The notes: generated by a model from the sequence alone, not told the origin. Positions 49,932 to 62,600 are shown, numbered from the stretch's first letter. The stretch: 64,000 nt of DNA from Leptospira fluminis (GCF_004771275.1 NZ_RQEV01000008.1:1-64000); one strand, 5' to 3'. Numbers and translations: made by a program.

Positions 49932-51071
49932 ATGTTCGGACACCTCTCCTACGGGATCTGGCTTATCCTGTTCATTTCGATCGGCTTTTTTTCCTGCAAC
50001 GTGCACGATTTAAAAGCCAAGTTAACGCCCCATCATCACGAATCGGCCACGGACAAACTGATCAATTATATCCTTTTCGAATATTATACGGAAACGAACC
50101 ACGCATTGTATCGTTACGTCAATATACTAAGTCCGGTACCGGCCACCAAGTCCCAGATCAACGCGGATTTTTTCGGCGATCCTTCCGTCGGACAGGTTTC
50201 TGGAAAAACGAAACTGATCTTCATTCACGGTTGGGATTTTACGGAACGGAACACGGATCCGCCTACCGACAAATACACGAAAGTGACGAAACTTCTCGGC
50301 ACTTGGAACCAGGCCTTGGAATTCGCCGACAACAACGTGTCCAATGTATATTCTAATTATGAAATATACGTTTTCACTTATAGAACCTCCGATTACGTCG
50401 CCAATAACGGAAGAAGATTCATCGATACTCTGAATACGTATTTTGCCACGGCGGACAAGGTAATCATCCTGGCGCACTCCATGGGCGGCTTAGTATCCAG
50501 GGCGGCCCTTTACCATCCCAACAACACGAAGGATGTCATAGACAATATCGTCAGCCTAGGAACTCCTTACTACGGATCCCCCTTTGCCTCTCCTCAATAC
50601 CAGAATAACGATCTTTCCTCGATAGGAAGTATCGTAGGATTCGTCACTGGCACTCCTGGCGGAAAGGATTTAGGTTATACGAACGGCGGCACTTTAGGTT
50701 CGAATCCGCTTCCTGGCCAAACGATTTCAGGGTCCTACAATCCTTATCTGGAAAGTCTACTGGGGCAGACCTTCAGGGACTCCAAGGTGTCCGTTTACTA
50801 CGGAGACTTGGCCGGATCCTGCTCGGGGCACGATGTGATTTATGCCAGCGGTTGCCTCGTACTGAATTCGACCAGCCCTCAGTTTCCGAACACGGACGGA
50901 ATCGTGTCCGCCTATTCCGGCCAACTCTACGGCAATCCGGTGGCAGGGAGATTCTCGCAGTCGGCGTTCGATCATTCCCAGATGTCTTTCCGAAATCCGG
51001 CCAACCCTTCCAGTACTGCCGCCGTCCAATCTTTCTTTTCCACCGTGATCACTTACACCAACGGTCTCTAA
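49932..51071 (+). CDS. Predicted triacylglycerol lipase lipoprotein
   Basis: 379 aa. The signal peptide (LSYGIWLILFISIGFFSC) ends in a lipobox. The mature protein is a lipase-type alpha/beta hydrolase: KLIFIHGWDFT for the oxyanion strand, ILAHSMGGLVSRAAL with the nucleophile Ser, VSLGTPYYGSPFAS, the acid in NTDGIVSAYS and the His in AFDHSQMSF. The triad is complete. The late part is rich in Ser, Asn and Gly, as in secreted lipases. It could release fatty acids, the carbon source of Leptospira, from host or environmental lipids; that role is inferred. No clear Shine-Dalgarno. It converges on hisF. Confidence 0.8.
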   Translation: MFGHLSYGIWLILFISIGFFSCNVHDLKAKLTPHHHESATDKLINYILFEYYTETNHALYRYVNILSPVPATKSQINADFFGDPSVGQVSGKTKLIFIHGWDFTERNTDPPTDKYTKVTKLLGTWNQALEFADNNVSNVYSNYEIYVFTYRTSDYVANNGRRFIDTLNTYFATADKVIILAHSMGGLVSRAALYHPNNTKDVIDNIVSLGTPYYGSPFASPQYQNNDLSSIGSIVGFVTGTPGGKDLGYTNGGTLGSNPLPGQTISGSYNPYLESLLGQTFRDSKVSVYYGDLAGSCSGHDVIYASGCLVLNSTSPQFPNTDGIVSAYSGQLYGNPVAGRFSQSAFDHSQMSFRNPANPSSTAAVQSFFSTVITYTNGL

Positions 51072-51103
51072 AAAAACGGAAGGACGAAAATCGGGATGCG
51101 GGC

Positions 51104-51871
51104 TCAAAGCCTGACTTTGATCCCCATTTCCCTCATATTCTTTTTGGTTTCCTGAATGGTGTATTCCCCGAAATGGAAAATGGACGCTGCGAGAACCGCG
51201 TCCGCTTTTCCCCTCAGTATGGCTTCCACCATATGCTCCGGATTTCCCGCCCCACCGCTGGCAATAACAGGTATTTCTAAATTAGAAGAAAATGATTTTA
51301 AAAGGCCGATATCGAATCCTTTCTTAGTCCCATCGCGATCCATGGAAGTTAGCAGGATTTCTCCGGCGCCTCTTTCCTGGGCTTCCCTGCCCCAATCGAG
51401 CGCATCCCTACCCGTTTCCGTGCGTCCCCCGTGGAGAAACACCTCGTATCTATCCCTTTCCTTGTGGAATTTCACGTCGACGGCACAAACGATGCATTGC
51501 GACCCGTAAATTTCTGCGGAAGCCGTAAGTAATTCCGGATGCTGGTATGCGGCAGTATTGATGGAAACCTTATCCGCTCCTTTTTCCAAGACCGCCCTTA
51601 CATCCTCCAAAGTTCGGATTCCCCCACCCACGGTAAACGGGATAAAAATGCGTTCGGCGACCGCTTCCACAAGATGAATCAGAATATCCCTCTTGTCGCT
51701 GGATGCGGTAATGTCCAAGAAGCAGAGTTCGTCCGCGAGATTGGCCTCGTACGCGACCGCGGACTCGACCGGATCTCCGGCGTCCACTAAATTCACGAAA
51801 TTAACACCTTTGACGACGCGCCCGTCCTTGATATCCAGACAGGGAATGATTCGAGCCGTCAATTCGCTCAT
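51104..51871 (-). CDS. hisF: Imidazole glycerol phosphate synthase cyclase subunit
   Basis: TIM-barrel subunit that closes the imidazole ring in histidine synthesis, using ammonia from HisH. The 255 aa have the catalytic Asp in [18 protein letters not shown] (D13), the second in [10 protein letters not shown], and phosphate-binding loops [15 protein letters not shown] and [13 protein letters not shown]. No hisH or other his gene is adjacent. It overlaps the gatA stop by four bases, so it is the last gene of the gatC-gatA-hisF run. Confidence 0.96.
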   Translation of the reverse strand: MSELTARIIPCLDIKDGRVVKGVNFVNLVDAGDPVESAVAYEANLADELCFLDITASSDKRDILIHLVEAVAERIFIPFTVGGGIRTLEDVRAVLEKGADKVSINTAAYQHPELLTASAEIYGSQCIVCAVDVKFHKERDRYEVFLHGGRTETGRDALDWGREAQERGAGEILLTSMDRDGTKKGFDIGLLKSFSSNLEIPVIASGGAGNPEHMVEAILRGKADAVLAASIFHFGEYTIQETKKNMREMGIKVRL

Positions 51872-53331
51872 CGGATCGTATCCGGTAAGTCGATCTTAGG
51901 ATCGATCCGCGAGGAGAGAGATTGCACAAACGAGAATATTTTCCCTTCTTCCAGCACCGGTCCCGTCACTTGCAACCCGATCGGAAGCCCTTGGGAGTCC
52001 TTTCCGATCGGAAGAGACATGGCGGGAACTCCCGCCAAATTCACGGACGTGGTCAGTATATCCGCCTTATACATCTGGATCGGATCCGAGGTTTTTTCTC
52101 CGATTTTAAACGCCGTGGTGGGAGAAGTCGGCTGTAATACCAAATCCACTTTGGAGAAATATCCTTCGTATTCTTTTCGGATGAGCACCCTCGCCTTCTG
52201 GGCTCTCCCGTAGTAAGCGTCGTAATACCCCGCAGAGAGAGAAAACGTACCTAATAATATTCTTCTTTTGACTTCGGGTCCGAAACCTTCACTGCGGCTG
52301 GACACGTACAAATCTTCCAATTTTCCCGCGAGATCCTTTCTGGACCCGAAACGAATACCGTCAAAGCGGGAAAGGTTCGAGGAACATTCCGCGGTCGCAA
52401 TGATGTAATAGATCGGAATCGCAGAACCCAATTTCGAAAAATCCAATTCGACCAGCTCGGCCCCTTCCGCCTTTAATTTCTCCAGAACTTCGGAGTATGC
52501 TTTTGCCACTTCCGGGGAGATTTCGGAAGTCATTTTCATGACTCCCAACTTCAAACCCTGAATCTTCACGGATTGCTGCTTGGAAGGATCGTACGGGGAA
52601 ATATTCCTGGAACTAGCGTCTCTCGGGTCCTTTCCGGAGATCACGGAATACACATCCACGACTCCCTGCAAATCCTTGGACAGAGGTCCGATTTGGTCCA
52701 AACTAGACGCGTACGCCACCAACCCGTATCTGGAAACGGTTCCGTACGTGGGTTTCAGTCCGTAGATCCCGCATAGGGAGGCTGGCTGGCGAATGGATCC
52801 GCCGGTATCCGATCCCAAGGCGACCGGAACCATAGAAGCGGCAACGGCAGCGGCGGATCCTCCGGAGGAACCTCCCGGAATCCGAGTCGTATCGAAGGGA
52901 TTCGTAGTGATTTGGTAAGCCGAATTTTCGGTGGAAGATCCCATAGCGAATTCGTCCATGTTCGTTCTTGGAAATAGCACGAACCCTTTTTCCAAGAGCC
53001 GTTCCACCACGGTCGCGTTGAAGGGAGAACGGTAATTCTCCAGAATGCGGGAAGCGCAAGTGGTCAGCATGTTCGCCACGCAGATATTATCCTTGATCCC
53101 GATCGGAATGCCGTCGAACTCGGAGAGAGGCTTTCCGTTTTTTCTCCTTTCCGTACTTTCGGATGCGGCTTTGAGTACGAACTCTTTTTCGTAGGAAAGA
53201 AAGGCCTTTATTTTCGGATCGACCGCCTCGATTCTTTCCCAAAGGGATTCCGCCAATTCCGTCGGAGTAAATTCCCCCGAATTAAGTCCGCTTTTTACCT
53301 GAGAATAATCCAATTTCCAGAGGGTTTTCAT
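51868..53331 (-). CDS. gatA: Asp/Glu-tRNA amidotransferase subunit A
   Basis: Glutaminase/amidase subunit of GatCAB, which converts Glu-tRNA-Gln (or Asp-tRNA-Asn) to the amidated form. The 487 aa show the amidase signature: the Lys in [13 protein letters not shown], the [13 protein letters not shown] loop with the cis-Ser, and the nucleophile Ser in [14 protein letters not shown]. It is coupled to gatC (four-base overlap) and hisF. gatB is not in the window. Confidence 0.96.
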   Translation of the reverse strand: MKTLWKLDYSQVKSGLNSGEFTPTELAESLWERIEAVDPKIKAFLSYEKEFVLKAASESTERRKNGKPLSEFDGIPIGIKDNICVANMLTTCASRILENYRSPFNATVVERLLEKGFVLFPRTNMDEFAMGSSTENSAYQITTNPFDTTRIPGGSSGGSAAAVAASMVPVALGSDTGGSIRQPASLCGIYGLKPTYGTVSRYGLVAYASSLDQIGPLSKDLQGVVDVYSVISGKDPRDASSRNISPYDPSKQQSVKIQGLKLGVMKMTSEISPEVAKAYSEVLEKLKAEGAELVELDFSKLGSAIPIYYIIATAECSSNLSRFDGIRFGSRKDLAGKLEDLYVSSRSEGFGPEVKRRILLGTFSLSAGYYDAYYGRAQKARVLIRKEYEGYFSKVDLVLQPTSPTTAFKIGEKTSDPIQMYKADILTTSVNLAGVPAMSLPIGKDSQGLPIGLQVTGPVLEEGKIFSFVQSLSSRIDPKIDLPDTIR

Positions 53332-53618
53332 GTCTCGATCACCTTCGGTACGACGAAATAGCCGTTTTGAAAGCTAGGGGCAAAGGATTCGATCTCTTGG
53401 CGGGTCAACCCGTATTCGATCTTGTCATGGCGCACCGAATTTCCCAAGTCCGGATACAGATCGTCCTCCGTGATGGAACTCACGTCCAGTTCCTTGATCG
53501 TATCCACATAATTTAGTATTTTATTAAAATCTTGGAGAAACGGTCCGACCTCTTCGGAGCGTATCCTAAGTTTAGCCAGGTCTGCGATCTTTTTCAGGGA
53601 TTCTTCGTTTAAGTTCAC
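53328..53618 (-). CDS. gatC: Asp/Glu-tRNA amidotransferase subunit C
   Basis: Small clamp subunit of GatCAB, 96 aa from GTG 53618. The start [18 protein letters not shown], the LEDFNKI-like segment ([17 protein letters not shown]) and the DYP-like [12 protein letters not shown] are typical. A longer reading from a TTG at 53654 overlaps the sugar transferase stop and adds a charged stretch unlike GatC; GTG with AAGGAG about 11 bases upstream gives the family length. It is four-base coupled to gatA. Confidence 0.93.
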   Translation of the reverse strand: MNLNEESLKKIADLAKLRIRSEEVGPFLQDFNKILNYVDTIKELDVSSITEDDLYPDLGNSVRHDKIEYGLTRQEIESFAPSFQNGYFVVPKVIET

Positions 53619-53650
53619 GAGTTCGTTTTCTCCTTTTTCCCGGATCCTTA

Positions 53651-55066
53651 TCAATAGGCGTTTTTATCCATCAACCCCATAAAAGGAGTAAGAAGAATGA
53701 TCTTAATGTCCAGCCATAAGGACCAATTTTCGATATAATAGATATCCACCGCTATCCTTTCCTCGATCGAGGTGTCTCCCCTAAGTCCTTTCACCTGAGC
53801 TAATCCGGTGATTCCGGCCTTAACGGCGTGTCTCCTCATATAATGCCTATGATCGCTCTTGAACTTTTCCACGAAGTGAGGGCGTTCCGGCCGGGGACCC
53901 ACGACGGACATATCCCCTAAGAGCACGTTAAAAAACTGCGGGGTTTCGTCAAGGGAGGTCTTTCTCATGATTTTCCCGATTTTCGTGACTCTTGGGTCGT
54001 TTTGGACGGTCCAAGTCGTTTCGGATCGGGATTTTTCCTGGACGACCATGCTTCTGAATTTGATCATCCGGAAGCTCTTATTGTCCAAGCCCACCCTCTC
54101 CTGCATGTAAAAGACGGGGCCTTCGGAGGTCAATTTAACGAGAATCGCTAAAACAAGATAAAACGGGGAGAAGAATAGGATAAAAGCCAGAGAGAAAAGG
54201 ATATCGAAACTTCTCTTGATGAATCGATTGTATCCCAAACGAATCGGAATATTCCGGATGCTGATAACCGGCAACCCGTCCATTTCATCCACCCGCCCTT
54301 TAGCGGTGATGAACTCCTGGAATCCGGGAATCACCTTCAGATCGATTCCTTCGGTGTCGCAGGAATCCAAAACGTCCTGTAGATATTCCCCTTCCTCATT
54401 GTTCAACGCGTAGACGACCAGGTCCGGTTTGACTTCCTGCAGGACTTTTTCGATTCTTTCGGCCTTTCCCAATACCTTCATCTCTTTTCGAAGAGGCTTC
54501 GTATTCTTACCGGAAACGTACCCCACGATCTGATAGCCGTAGATTTGGTGACGGAGAACGGAGTCCGCAAAACGACCGGCGGTTTGCCTAACTCCGATCA
54601 CGAGTACTCTACGCAAATTGTATCCCTTACTCCGAAGATACCTTAGGATCTGCCTGGTCAAAAAATGGAGTATGCTGGTCGAAAAAATATTCGTACCGGC
54701 GAATGCAAGGATGAAGGTCCGGGAAAACCTTTCGCTCCCCAAATCTCCGCGGAAAAAGAAAAGTAGCGAAAGAACCAAAAGAAGGTTCAGAAACACCCCG
54801 CCGAAGATCACCAAAAATTCGTCGGCAAACGAAAGACCTCGTCTCGGATGATACAGGTCCACCGAAAGAAAGACCAATACTTGCGATAAGGAAAGTAGAA
54901 AAGAAAGTATCGCGTAACTTTCCGTATCCACGTAAGACCGATCGACTCCGCTCGGATCGAGGAGGTGGAACCTCAGAAAGAAAGCGAACAAGCAGCTTCC
55001 TAAGGAAAAGATCACATCCAGGAACACGAACAAAAGTTTAAAAGTCTGACTCCTCTCTTTAAGCAT
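53651..55066 (-). CDS. Polyprenyl-phosphate glycosylphosphotransferase (initiating sugar transferase)
   Basis: 471-aa membrane enzyme that starts surface polysaccharide synthesis by linking a sugar phosphate to undecaprenyl phosphate. Four to five N-terminal helices come first, then a Rossmann-like CoA-binding-type domain ([20 protein letters not shown]). The C-terminal WbaP/EpsE catalytic domain includes [41 protein letters not shown] and [11 protein letters not shown]. The donor sugar is unknown. It starts at ATG 55066, three bases after the lptD stop, so it probably shares a transcript with lptD. Confidence 0.9.
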   Translation of the reverse strand: MLKERSQTFKLLFVFLDVIFSLGSCLFAFFLRFHLLDPSGVDRSYVDTESYAILSFLLSLSQVLVFLSVDLYHPRRGLSFADEFLVIFGGVFLNLLLVLSLLFFFRGDLGSERFSRTFILAFAGTNIFSTSILHFLTRQILRYLRSKGYNLRRVLVIGVRQTAGRFADSVLRHQIYGYQIVGYVSGKNTKPLRKEMKVLGKAERIEKVLQEVKPDLVVYALNNEEGEYLQDVLDSCDTEGIDLKVIPGFQEFITAKGRVDEMDGLPVISIRNIPIRLGYNRFIKRSFDILFSLAFILFFSPFYLVLAILVKLTSEGPVFYMQERVGLDNKSFRMIKFRSMVVQEKSRSETTWTVQNDPRVTKIGKIMRKTSLDETPQFFNVLLGDMSVVGPRPERPHFVEKFKSDHRHYMRRHAVKAGITGLAQVKGLRGDTSIEERIAVDIYYIENWSLWLDIKIILLTPFMGLMDKNAY

Positions 55067-55069
55067 TTG

Positions 55070-58006
55070 TCACTCCGAATCCACTCCATCTAGAGCCCCG
55101 GCCCGCAAAGGACGCTTTTTGAATCGATAAATACGCATTCTTGTCAACTGAGAGGTATCTTCCGTCCCGATGGTCAGGTCCGTCAAGGAAACCGAAAAGA
55201 ATATGGACTGGTCGTAAAAGGTCACCTGGCTGGCTCCGGTGGTCCCGCCCGGAACCGAGCGTAAATCGCTGCTCAAACCCAATTTTAAATTCATGGTATG
55301 TAGATTGTATTTGATCACACCCATGACCCGGTTGATGTTCAGAGCCGTGCTCCTTTGAGCCTGGGTTCCGTTGACTCCCGTTCCGTTGGCGAAATCCTGC
55401 CAAATGTTGGTGGAATTCATATTCATAGAAGTAAAAGGCGCCGTAGGATCCTTATCCACGATATACCTTTGGTAATAATAGCTGTCGGTCTGGTTGGTAT
55501 ATCTCCACGGTTCCGTCACCCTGGAATCCAATTCCGCCTCGAACCCGAGTTCCCTCGTGATGTCCACGCTGGCCTTTAGGAAAAAACGATAACTATCTAT
55601 CATAGAAGCGTAATAGACATGATACCAGGTTCCTCCCGCTTCGAATTCGCGGATATAGCGTAAAAACGGCAAACGGAAACCTCCTAACTTATAGGAGACC
55701 GTCAGGTTATTGGAAAGAGGACGATGCAGAGGAGTATGATAAACGAAGTCGTTGTTGAAAAAGATTCCGGTATAAAAACTTCTTTTCCTTTCGAGCAGAC
55801 TTCTTCTCCTGCGACTGAATCCGTCCAGGAAATCTATGTAACCTGCAAATCGAAAAACGGTATAGTACCAACGATCTTGGCTTGTCGGCTGAGGCTCGTA
55901 CTGAGAGGAAAAATTCCTGAGGTCACGCATCGTTTTCAGGGAAATTTCGAAATTCTCCAAAGCGTAGCTTTCCAGGGAAAGTTCCAATTCGTGTTGTCGA
56001 TTCTTCATGAGGACCGGATCCTGCAGATCCGGTTTTTCCGCTTCCACCTTCCTGTATGTCGCATTAAAGAATAGAACGGGCGCTCCTATCCTCAGGTTCG
56101 TATTCGTACGGAAGTATTGGTAACTATCCCTCGCGAGACTTCTTTCCAAGGCGGTAAACGTGGTTTGGGAATTCTGGCTATTGGACGGAATCGCCGCCGA
56201 TTGTTTTTTGGCCCCGTAATACAACGTAGGAGAGAGGGAAATATAACTTCCGAAATTCATCGAAGTCCTAAAGCCGGTCTCTCCCTGCAGGAAGGTCTGG
56301 GTTCGCAGTAGGTTTTCCTTATAGTTTCCGTTGGGATCCTGGTAGTTTCCGTCCAAGGTGGGAATCTGCAGAGTCTGACGGACCGGCGCCCCGTAAAAAC
56401 GCAGGAGAGAACTGGTAAGGTACGTATCCCAGTAAACCGGGGTATCGAAGTAAGGGAGCCGGGTCAGCTCCGAATTGTTCTTGATCGTTACCGAAGGCAG
56501 AACGTCCACCGTCGGAAAATATCCGGACTTGTTCTGCGGACTCAGAATATAAAAGAGCATATTCCGTTTCATGTTCACGTTTACGGAAAGATCCCCGCGG
56601 TTCTCCGTGTAATCCGCCTTCCATTCCAAGTTATTCCTGACATACCCGAAACGAACGTCCCTATACGTGTACAAGGACTGCAAACTGTTGCTAGGCTGGT
56701 ATCTGTTTCCGTACTCGTATTCGAAGAGTCGGTTGGTATAGTTCTCGTATTGGATCGCGAAGTTCCTGGTTACGTCCTTTTCCGTGTTATTCGTTTTGGA
56801 GTTCAGGAAGATTCTCGCCTTCCTCCAAGGTTCGCTTTGCTGCCCTATGTTCGGATAGCCGAGCCAATTCGTGCCCTTGTCCACCTCGTTTGTCACCGCA
56901 GTGGTGGCAAGGCTGAATCTATCCTGAAAAGCCGAAGTAATCTGGTAATCCTTATGGTTGGCATATCCTAAATCGATTAAGTAGTTTAGAGCCCCGCTCT
57001 GTTTCCACATCTCGAGCTGTACGGCTTGTCCCGTCTTTTCATAATAATCCGCCCGGAGTTTGTATCCCATAGGTGCAAGAAAGTTGGTGGGTAGAGCGGA
57101 CCACTGGTAGGAGTTCTGCATGAACAACCCTTGCGTGTTGTTCTTTCCCATTTGTGTGATCCATCCGTTGCCCAAGTTATTGGTATAGAAAGCCGGAAGC
57201 CAAAAGACGGTTCTATCCCCGATCTTAAACTGCACATTGGTGGCGAATGCGGTTTGGTCCTCGTACAGAATTACTTTCCTGACTTCGAAGGAATAATGGG
57301 GCTTTTCCGCATTGCATCCGGTAAAATACCCCATCTCGAGTAGATAACGTTTATCGTCTAGTTTCTTGAATTTTTCCCCGAAAAAGTATGCCGGGGCCAT
57401 GCTCCCCTTGGTTTTATAGACGACCCCTTTATCCAATTTATAATCGTAAATGAATTTGTCGCCTTCCACTTTGGCTCGGCCGTCCTCGAAACGGATTCCG
57501 CCTTCCGCGTAGATTTCCTGCCTCTCCGAATCCACGGAGATCGTTTCCGCCTCCAAGTGTCCGCTTCTCAATTTTAATCTGACCCTTCCGCGTAAAACAA
57601 GAACTCCTCCTTTGGTTTTATCCACCCGGAGGAGCTCTCCTTCCGCCGCGTTTTCGATCACGATGGGCGGGTCCTTCTTGGGAGCCTGAGGAATCTGAAG
57701 GTTCTCCGGAGCGGAGAGATCCTTTTCCTCCAAAAAGGCTTTCAACCTTTGTCGCTTCGTATAAATCGATCCTTCCCGAACCAGACCCAGGTTTTCCAGT
57801 TGTTCGTCGACCTCTCTTTCGGTAAGGGACTCTATGGATCGGGAAAGCAATTTATTCCGGGTCTTTACCGCGGATTTGGAGGATTCGTCCTCCCCGCTGG
57901 CGGAAGAATCCGCGCCGCGAGGAGTGCGCGTGGGATCCGCTCCCTGGGCCCAGGTGACCGTCGGGATAAATAGCAGAAGTGCGAATGTGCGGATCCAGAG
58001 GCGCAT
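55070..58006 (-). CDS. lptD: LptD/OstA-like LPS assembly outer-membrane protein
   Basis: 978 aa. The signal peptide ([16 protein letters not shown]) precedes a charged low-complexity region, then a small helical segment ([15 protein letters not shown]) that looks SAP-like. An OstA/LptA-type beta-jellyroll follows (about 110-220, [38 protein letters not shown]). The rest is a long, aromatic-rich beta-barrel. LptD inserts LPS into the outer leaflet with LptE. The start is ATG 58006; a TTG at 58021 adds five residues before the signal peptide. The neighbours uppP and the sugar transferase fit an envelope role. The identity rests on architecture, as the barrel is divergent. Confidence 0.78.
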   Translation of the reverse strand: MRLWIRTFALLLFIPTVTWAQGADPTRTPRGADSSASGEDESSKSAVKTRNKLLSRSIESLTEREVDEQLENLGLVREGSIYTKRQRLKAFLEEKDLSAPENLQIPQAPKKDPPIVIENAAEGELLRVDKTKGGVLVLRGRVRLKLRSGHLEAETISVDSERQEIYAEGGIRFEDGRAKVEGDKFIYDYKLDKGVVYKTKGSMAPAYFFGEKFKKLDDKRYLLEMGYFTGCNAEKPHYSFEVRKVILYEDQTAFATNVQFKIGDRTVFWLPAFYTNNLGNGWITQMGKNNTQGLFMQNSYQWSALPTNFLAPMGYKLRADYYEKTGQAVQLEMWKQSGALNYLIDLGYANHKDYQITSAFQDRFSLATTAVTNEVDKGTNWLGYPNIGQQSEPWRKARIFLNSKTNNTEKDVTRNFAIQYENYTNRLFEYEYGNRYQPSNSLQSLYTYRDVRFGYVRNNLEWKADYTENRGDLSVNVNMKRNMLFYILSPQNKSGYFPTVDVLPSVTIKNNSELTRLPYFDTPVYWDTYLTSSLLRFYGAPVRQTLQIPTLDGNYQDPNGNYKENLLRTQTFLQGETGFRTSMNFGSYISLSPTLYYGAKKQSAAIPSNSQNSQTTFTALERSLARDSYQYFRTNTNLRIGAPVLFFNATYRKVEAEKPDLQDPVLMKNRQHELELSLESYALENFEISLKTMRDLRNFSSQYEPQPTSQDRWYYTVFRFAGYIDFLDGFSRRRRSLLERKRSFYTGIFFNNDFVYHTPLHRPLSNNLTVSYKLGGFRLPFLRYIREFEAGGTWYHVYYASMIDSYRFFLKASVDITRELGFEAELDSRVTEPWRYTNQTDSYYYQRYIVDKDPTAPFTSMNMNSTNIWQDFANGTGVNGTQAQRSTALNINRVMGVIKYNLHTMNLKLGLSSDLRSVPGGTTGASQVTFYDQSIFFSVSLTDLTIGTEDTSQLTRMRIYRFKKRPLRAGALDGVDSE

Positions 58007-58046
58007 TCCAATCAAGGCCACAATCTACGTTCCGGTCAGGTCTGCA

Positions 58047-58883
58047 TCAATTTAATTTATAGAAGATCAAGACGGCCGAGCCCAACAGGATCCGGTATAC
58101 CCCGAAGGTATCGAACGAGTGGGATTGGAGAAACCGAAGGAACCAGCGTATGACAAGAATGCAGAGTAAAAAGGAGGCCAAAAAACCGAATCCTAACACA
58201 GGCAAGGTGTCTCCGTTGAGAATATGCCTATGTTTGTAGAGTTTATAGACGCCTGCGCTTAACAAAACCGGAACCGCAAGAAAAAAGGAAAACTCGGCGG
58301 AATGACGGGCGTCCTTCTTCAAAAACCTTGCCGTCACGATTGTCGCCGCGGACCTGGACATTCCCGGAACCAAGGCGGCACACTGGAAAATTCCGATCAG
58401 AATCGCATCTTTCAGACGGATCGGTTCCGGATTGCTCTTCGGGGTATTTTTCCGAAACCAGGCTTCGGCCATGAGAATGAGAATCCCTCCCCCGACCCAG
58501 GCGGCGCCTAAAATCAACAAAAGGTCCTCCCTCGCTTTGATTTTGTCCAAAAATCCCTTTAGAAGAAACCCGACCGCAAGGATGGGCAGAGCCCCCACCA
58601 AAATCTGGGACACGAATAAGATACCGGTCGCATCCTTCTCTTTGCCGCGGACGTAATTCAGACTGAGAGTCAAATGATGTAAAAAGCGGTCTCGGTATAG
58701 AACGATCACGGAAAGAATCGCACCGCTCTGGATAAAGATATCGAATAGATCGTCGAATTCTCCTCCTTCCGCAAAAGGGAAAAAGGAGGAGAACAGGAAC
58801 AAATGCCCGGTCGAGGAGACAGGTAGGAATTCCGTAACCGCCTCGATGACGCTTCGGAATAGGGCGTTTAGGAAAGATTCCAA
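58047..58883 (-). CDS. uppP: Undecaprenyl-diphosphate phosphatase
   Basis: Polytopic membrane enzyme (BacA type) that recycles the lipid carrier for peptidoglycan and LPS synthesis. The 278 aa have the two signatures [20 protein letters not shown] and [20 protein letters not shown], the second with Ala where Gly is usual in SRSGAT. The start is TTG 58883, since no ATG precedes the first signature; AAGGA is rather far upstream, so the start is less certain. Its neighbour lptD uses carrier-linked products. Confidence 0.92.
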   Translation of the reverse strand: MESFLNALFRSVIEAVTEFLPVSSTGHLFLFSSFFPFAEGGEFDDLFDIFIQSGAILSVIVLYRDRFLHHLTLSLNYVRGKEKDATGILFVSQILVGALPILAVGFLLKGFLDKIKAREDLLLILGAAWVGGGILILMAEAWFRKNTPKSNPEPIRLKDAILIGIFQCAALVPGMSRSAATIVTARFLKKDARHSAEFSFFLAVPVLLSAGVYKLYKHRHILNGDTLPVLGFGFLASFLLCILVIRWFLRFLQSHSFDTFGVYRILLGSAVLIFYKLN

Positions 58884-58910
58884 ACTAAGTACGTTTCGTC
58901 CTTCCGGAAA

Positions 58911-59606
58911 TCATTTAGCCTCGGAGGATTCTTTTTTCTCCGTTTTGGCGGCTTCCGGAAATACGATATTTTTGCTTAAGTAGTTTTCCAAATCGAACTT
59001 TTCGTTGTGCTTGATCGTGACTCCTTCCTTGACCCTTTCCAATACTTTAGGATAGACTTCCATGGAACGACGACTTTTGATCTGCGCTCTCGCAAGCAAA
59101 AGACAACGATCGATCGGAAGAGTATTTACTTCCACATTCCGCTTTCTTAACTCGCCGCACTCCGTTTGCGCTTCTTCTTCCGAAATCTTTATCTTGGACT
59201 CCACTTGCTCGGCGATGTAGAGGTTGGAAATCAGCTGCATCTCTTGGAACTTTAAGATTTCCTTAATATCTGCCCTTTTGGTAAAACCGCTTTTGTCCGC
59301 TACCAGCTTGATCATCAGCATCTGACGATAACGATCGAAAAAGGTCTTTTTCTGAAATTCGTCGCGGAGAGGTCTCATCTGCTCGGGCACTTCCGCCGCG
59401 TCTTTCGTGATAAAATCTATGATGTTCTTTTTTTCTATGTTTTGAGTGCGACTTAGGGTATCGATCGCGGTTTCATAAGCGCTCTCGAAACTGCCGACGG
59501 TGATCTTGGTTCCGTCTATGGATTCGATCACAGGAGTACCGTCTCCGCATCCGATAAGTAAGGTATTGAGAAAGAAAATACTGAGCAAAGGAAGTATGCG
59601 TTTCAT
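58911..59606 (-). CDS. Lipoprotein with SurA N-domain-like sequence
   Basis: 231 aa. The signal peptide MKRILPLLSIFFLNTLLIGC ends in a lipobox. The mature start VIESIDGTKITVGSFESAYE follows the VNG.pIt..ef..~y pattern of SurA/parvulin N-domains. The rest is helical and charged (YRQMLMIKLVADKSGFTKRA, QEMQLISNLYIAEQVESKIK), but no parvulin domain follows. It may be a chaperone holdase for outer-membrane proteins. It lies between mfd and uppP on the same strand. Confidence 0.6.
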   Translation of the reverse strand: MKRILPLLSIFFLNTLLIGCGDGTPVIESIDGTKITVGSFESAYETAIDTLSRTQNIEKKNIIDFITKDAAEVPEQMRPLRDEFQKKTFFDRYRQMLMIKLVADKSGFTKRADIKEILKFQEMQLISNLYIAEQVESKIKISEEEAQTECGELRKRNVEVNTLPIDRCLLLARAQIKSRRSMEVYPKVLERVKEGVTIKHNEKFDLENYLSKNIVFPEAAKTEKKESSEAK

Positions 59607-59654
59607 ATAAGGAATTTCCTAAGCAAAAATTAGTGATCCTCTCCTTCTCGTCCA

Positions 59655-62600
59655 TTACTTTTTAACGGGCTGCATCTCCGTCAGAAGATACACTAGATTC
59701 GATAATTTTTCTTTTTGATTCGCCTTGCCCGGAAGATAGAGCAATACGTTCGGTTCTCTAGGATTCATCGTTAGGCCGACCCTAGCGGAGATCAAGTTCA
59801 CGATCTTCTCGTAACTCCCTAGGAAATGCGGACCGGATTTCATTCTAATTTCTTCTCCGACTTCCGCCACTGTTTCAAAACCGATACGAGAGGCAAGAGT
59901 ACGGATCTTTTCCAATAAAAGGAAGGTTTTTGCCTCTTCCGGAGGCTCTCCGAATCGATCCACCATTTCGGCAGAAATCTCTTCGATCTCGTCCATATCT
60001 TTCGCACCTTCGAAGCGCTTATAGAATTCGATTTTTTGACGAGTATCCGGTATGTACGTTTCCGGAATGTAAAAATCCGTTTCCAAATTGATCGCGGTTC
60101 TGACTTCTACTGGAATTTCTTCTCCCCGAATTTTCGCGATGGATTCTTCCAACATTTGGACATACAGATCGAATCCCACTTCCATGATGTCGCCGGACTG
60201 TTCCTTTCCGAGTAGGTTTCCCGCGCCGCGAATCTCCAAATCCCTCATAGCGACCTTGAAGCCGGAACCGAGTTCCTGGTACTCGTAGATCGTATTCAGC
60301 CTCTTTTCCGCATCCTCGGTGACCACGCGGTCTCTCGGTAAAAGCATATACGCATAGGCCTTACGATCGCTACGCCCTACGCGACCACGAATCTGGTACA
60401 GCTGTGAGAGGCCGAACAAATCCGCCCGCTTGACGAGCAGAGTATTCACGTTCGGGATATCGATACCGGACTCTATGATGGTGGTCGTGACCAGAATATC
60501 GTATTTTTTGGCGTAAAAATCCACCAAAGTCTCTTCGATCTCATCTTCCGTCATCTGTCCATGCAGAACCCCGATCGACGCTTCGGGGACGATTTCGTTC
60601 AAACGTTTGGTTTCCCGCTCTATGGATTCCACGCGATTGTAAAGATAAAAGACCTGTCCTCCCCGGGAAAGCTCCCTTCGGATGGCGTCCCTGACCAAAT
60701 CGTCGTCCTCTTCCAACACGTAGGTCTCCACGCTCTGGCGATTTTTAGGAGGGGTCGCTATGATCGAAAGTTCCCGGATTCCGGTCAAAGCCATGTGCAG
60801 GGTCCTCGGAATCGGCGTGGCGGTCAGAGTGAGCACGTCGACCAAATTCTTTAACTTCTTGATCGATTCCTTGTGGTTCACGCCGAATCTCTGCTCTTCG
60901 TCGATGATCAGTAGGCCCAGATTTTTCGGATGAACGGAGTTGGCCAGGATCGCATGGGTGCCGATGATCATGTCCACTTTTCCTTCGGAAAATTTCTTCA
61001 GGACTTGTTTCGTTTCCGAGGCGGTCCGAAGCCTGGAGATGAGCTCGACCGAAATGGGATAATTCTCGAATCTCTTCTTAATCGTATTATAATGTTGTAA
61101 AGCTAAAATGGTGGTCGGCGCGAGCATGAGGATCTGTTTTCCCGCCATCGAGACCTTAAACGCGGCGCGAATGGCGACTTCCGTTTTTCCGTATCCTACG
61201 TCCCCGCAGATCAGACGATCCATCGGCCTCGGGGATTCCAAATCCTTTTTGACGGCCTCGATCGCGTCTATCTGGTCCGGAGTCTCCTCGTATTCGAACT
61301 CCGCTTCGAATTCCTCCTGGTAGATCGTGTCGGGAGGAAAAGCGTAACCTTGGAGTTTTATCCTATTGGAATACATGCGGACGAGATCTTCCGCCAAACC
61401 TTCCACCGCTTTTTGAACCCGGTCTTTGGTTTTTTTCCAGGTGCTTTTTCCCAGACTGTCCAGTCTCGGCCTTTCCGTTCCTCCGACGAAACGTTGCACC
61501 AAGGATATCTGATCCAAAGGAACGAAAAGACTATCTCCTCCATGGTATTCGAGCTTGAGAAAATCCCTCTCCTTTCCTCCCGCGTTTACCCTTTCTATCT
61601 TAAGAAAACGCCCGACTCCGTGATTCACGTGGACGATAAAGTCGCCTTCCTTCAGGTCTAAGAAGCTCTGAATCGCCTTACTATTCTGTTTTTTGAATCT
61701 AGTTTTCCGTTTGTATTCCCGACCGAAGACGTCGTTTTCCGAAAGTAGAAGAATCTTTTCCTCTTCCCAAATAAAGCCGCTACGAATCTCGGATACAGCC
61801 AGAAAGACGTCCTCCCGACCCTTGGAGAAAAGGATTTCCTCCGGCTCGACGGACTCGGGATTCAAAAGTCGGATCCCTTCGGATTCGAACAATCCCTGAA
61901 GCCTCTTAGTCTGCGCCTCGAAGGAGGAAGTCAATACGACGGTCCATCCCCCCTCTTCCCGCAACTGCGCGATCTTTTCCCTCACTTCCCGTATTTTCCC
62001 TTTAAAAGCAGGAGCCTCCTTCAAAGGACAGACCAAGTCTTCCGGCCCCGACGGTGGAAGTTGGGAAAACAGGATACCTTCCGCATTCTCGACCGATTTG
62101 AATTCCTTTTCCAAAGATAAGAGGAGAGAAGGAGGAGCGCACAGTACTTCTTTATTCCTCTTCTCATAGAGCGATTCGAATTCTCTTAACAAATTCGCGA
62201 GTCTTTCCTGGGAATCGTTCGCGGACGGAAACAGAAGCAGCGGCTGCTCCCGGAAGTAGGAAAGAAAACCCGTATTCTGACGCACGAAAGGAACCAATTC
62301 CTCGAAATAGGTTCCGCCGGAATCGTCCGGAATTTCGGGAAGATGAAGGGAAGAATCCGCTTCGGATATCAATTTCCGATATGCGACTTTTTGTTCCTCG
62401 GTAAGGACGTATTCGTCCGCGGGCAAAATCCATGCGTTATCCATAGTCGACAAGGATCTCTGCGTTGCCGGATCGAAAGTGCGGATGGATTCGATTTCTT
62501 CCCCGAAAAAATCGATCCGAATCGGATCCCGGGAAAGGGAGGAGAACACGTCTAAAATTCCGCCTTTCAGACTGAATTCGCCGAACGCTTCGCAGACGTC

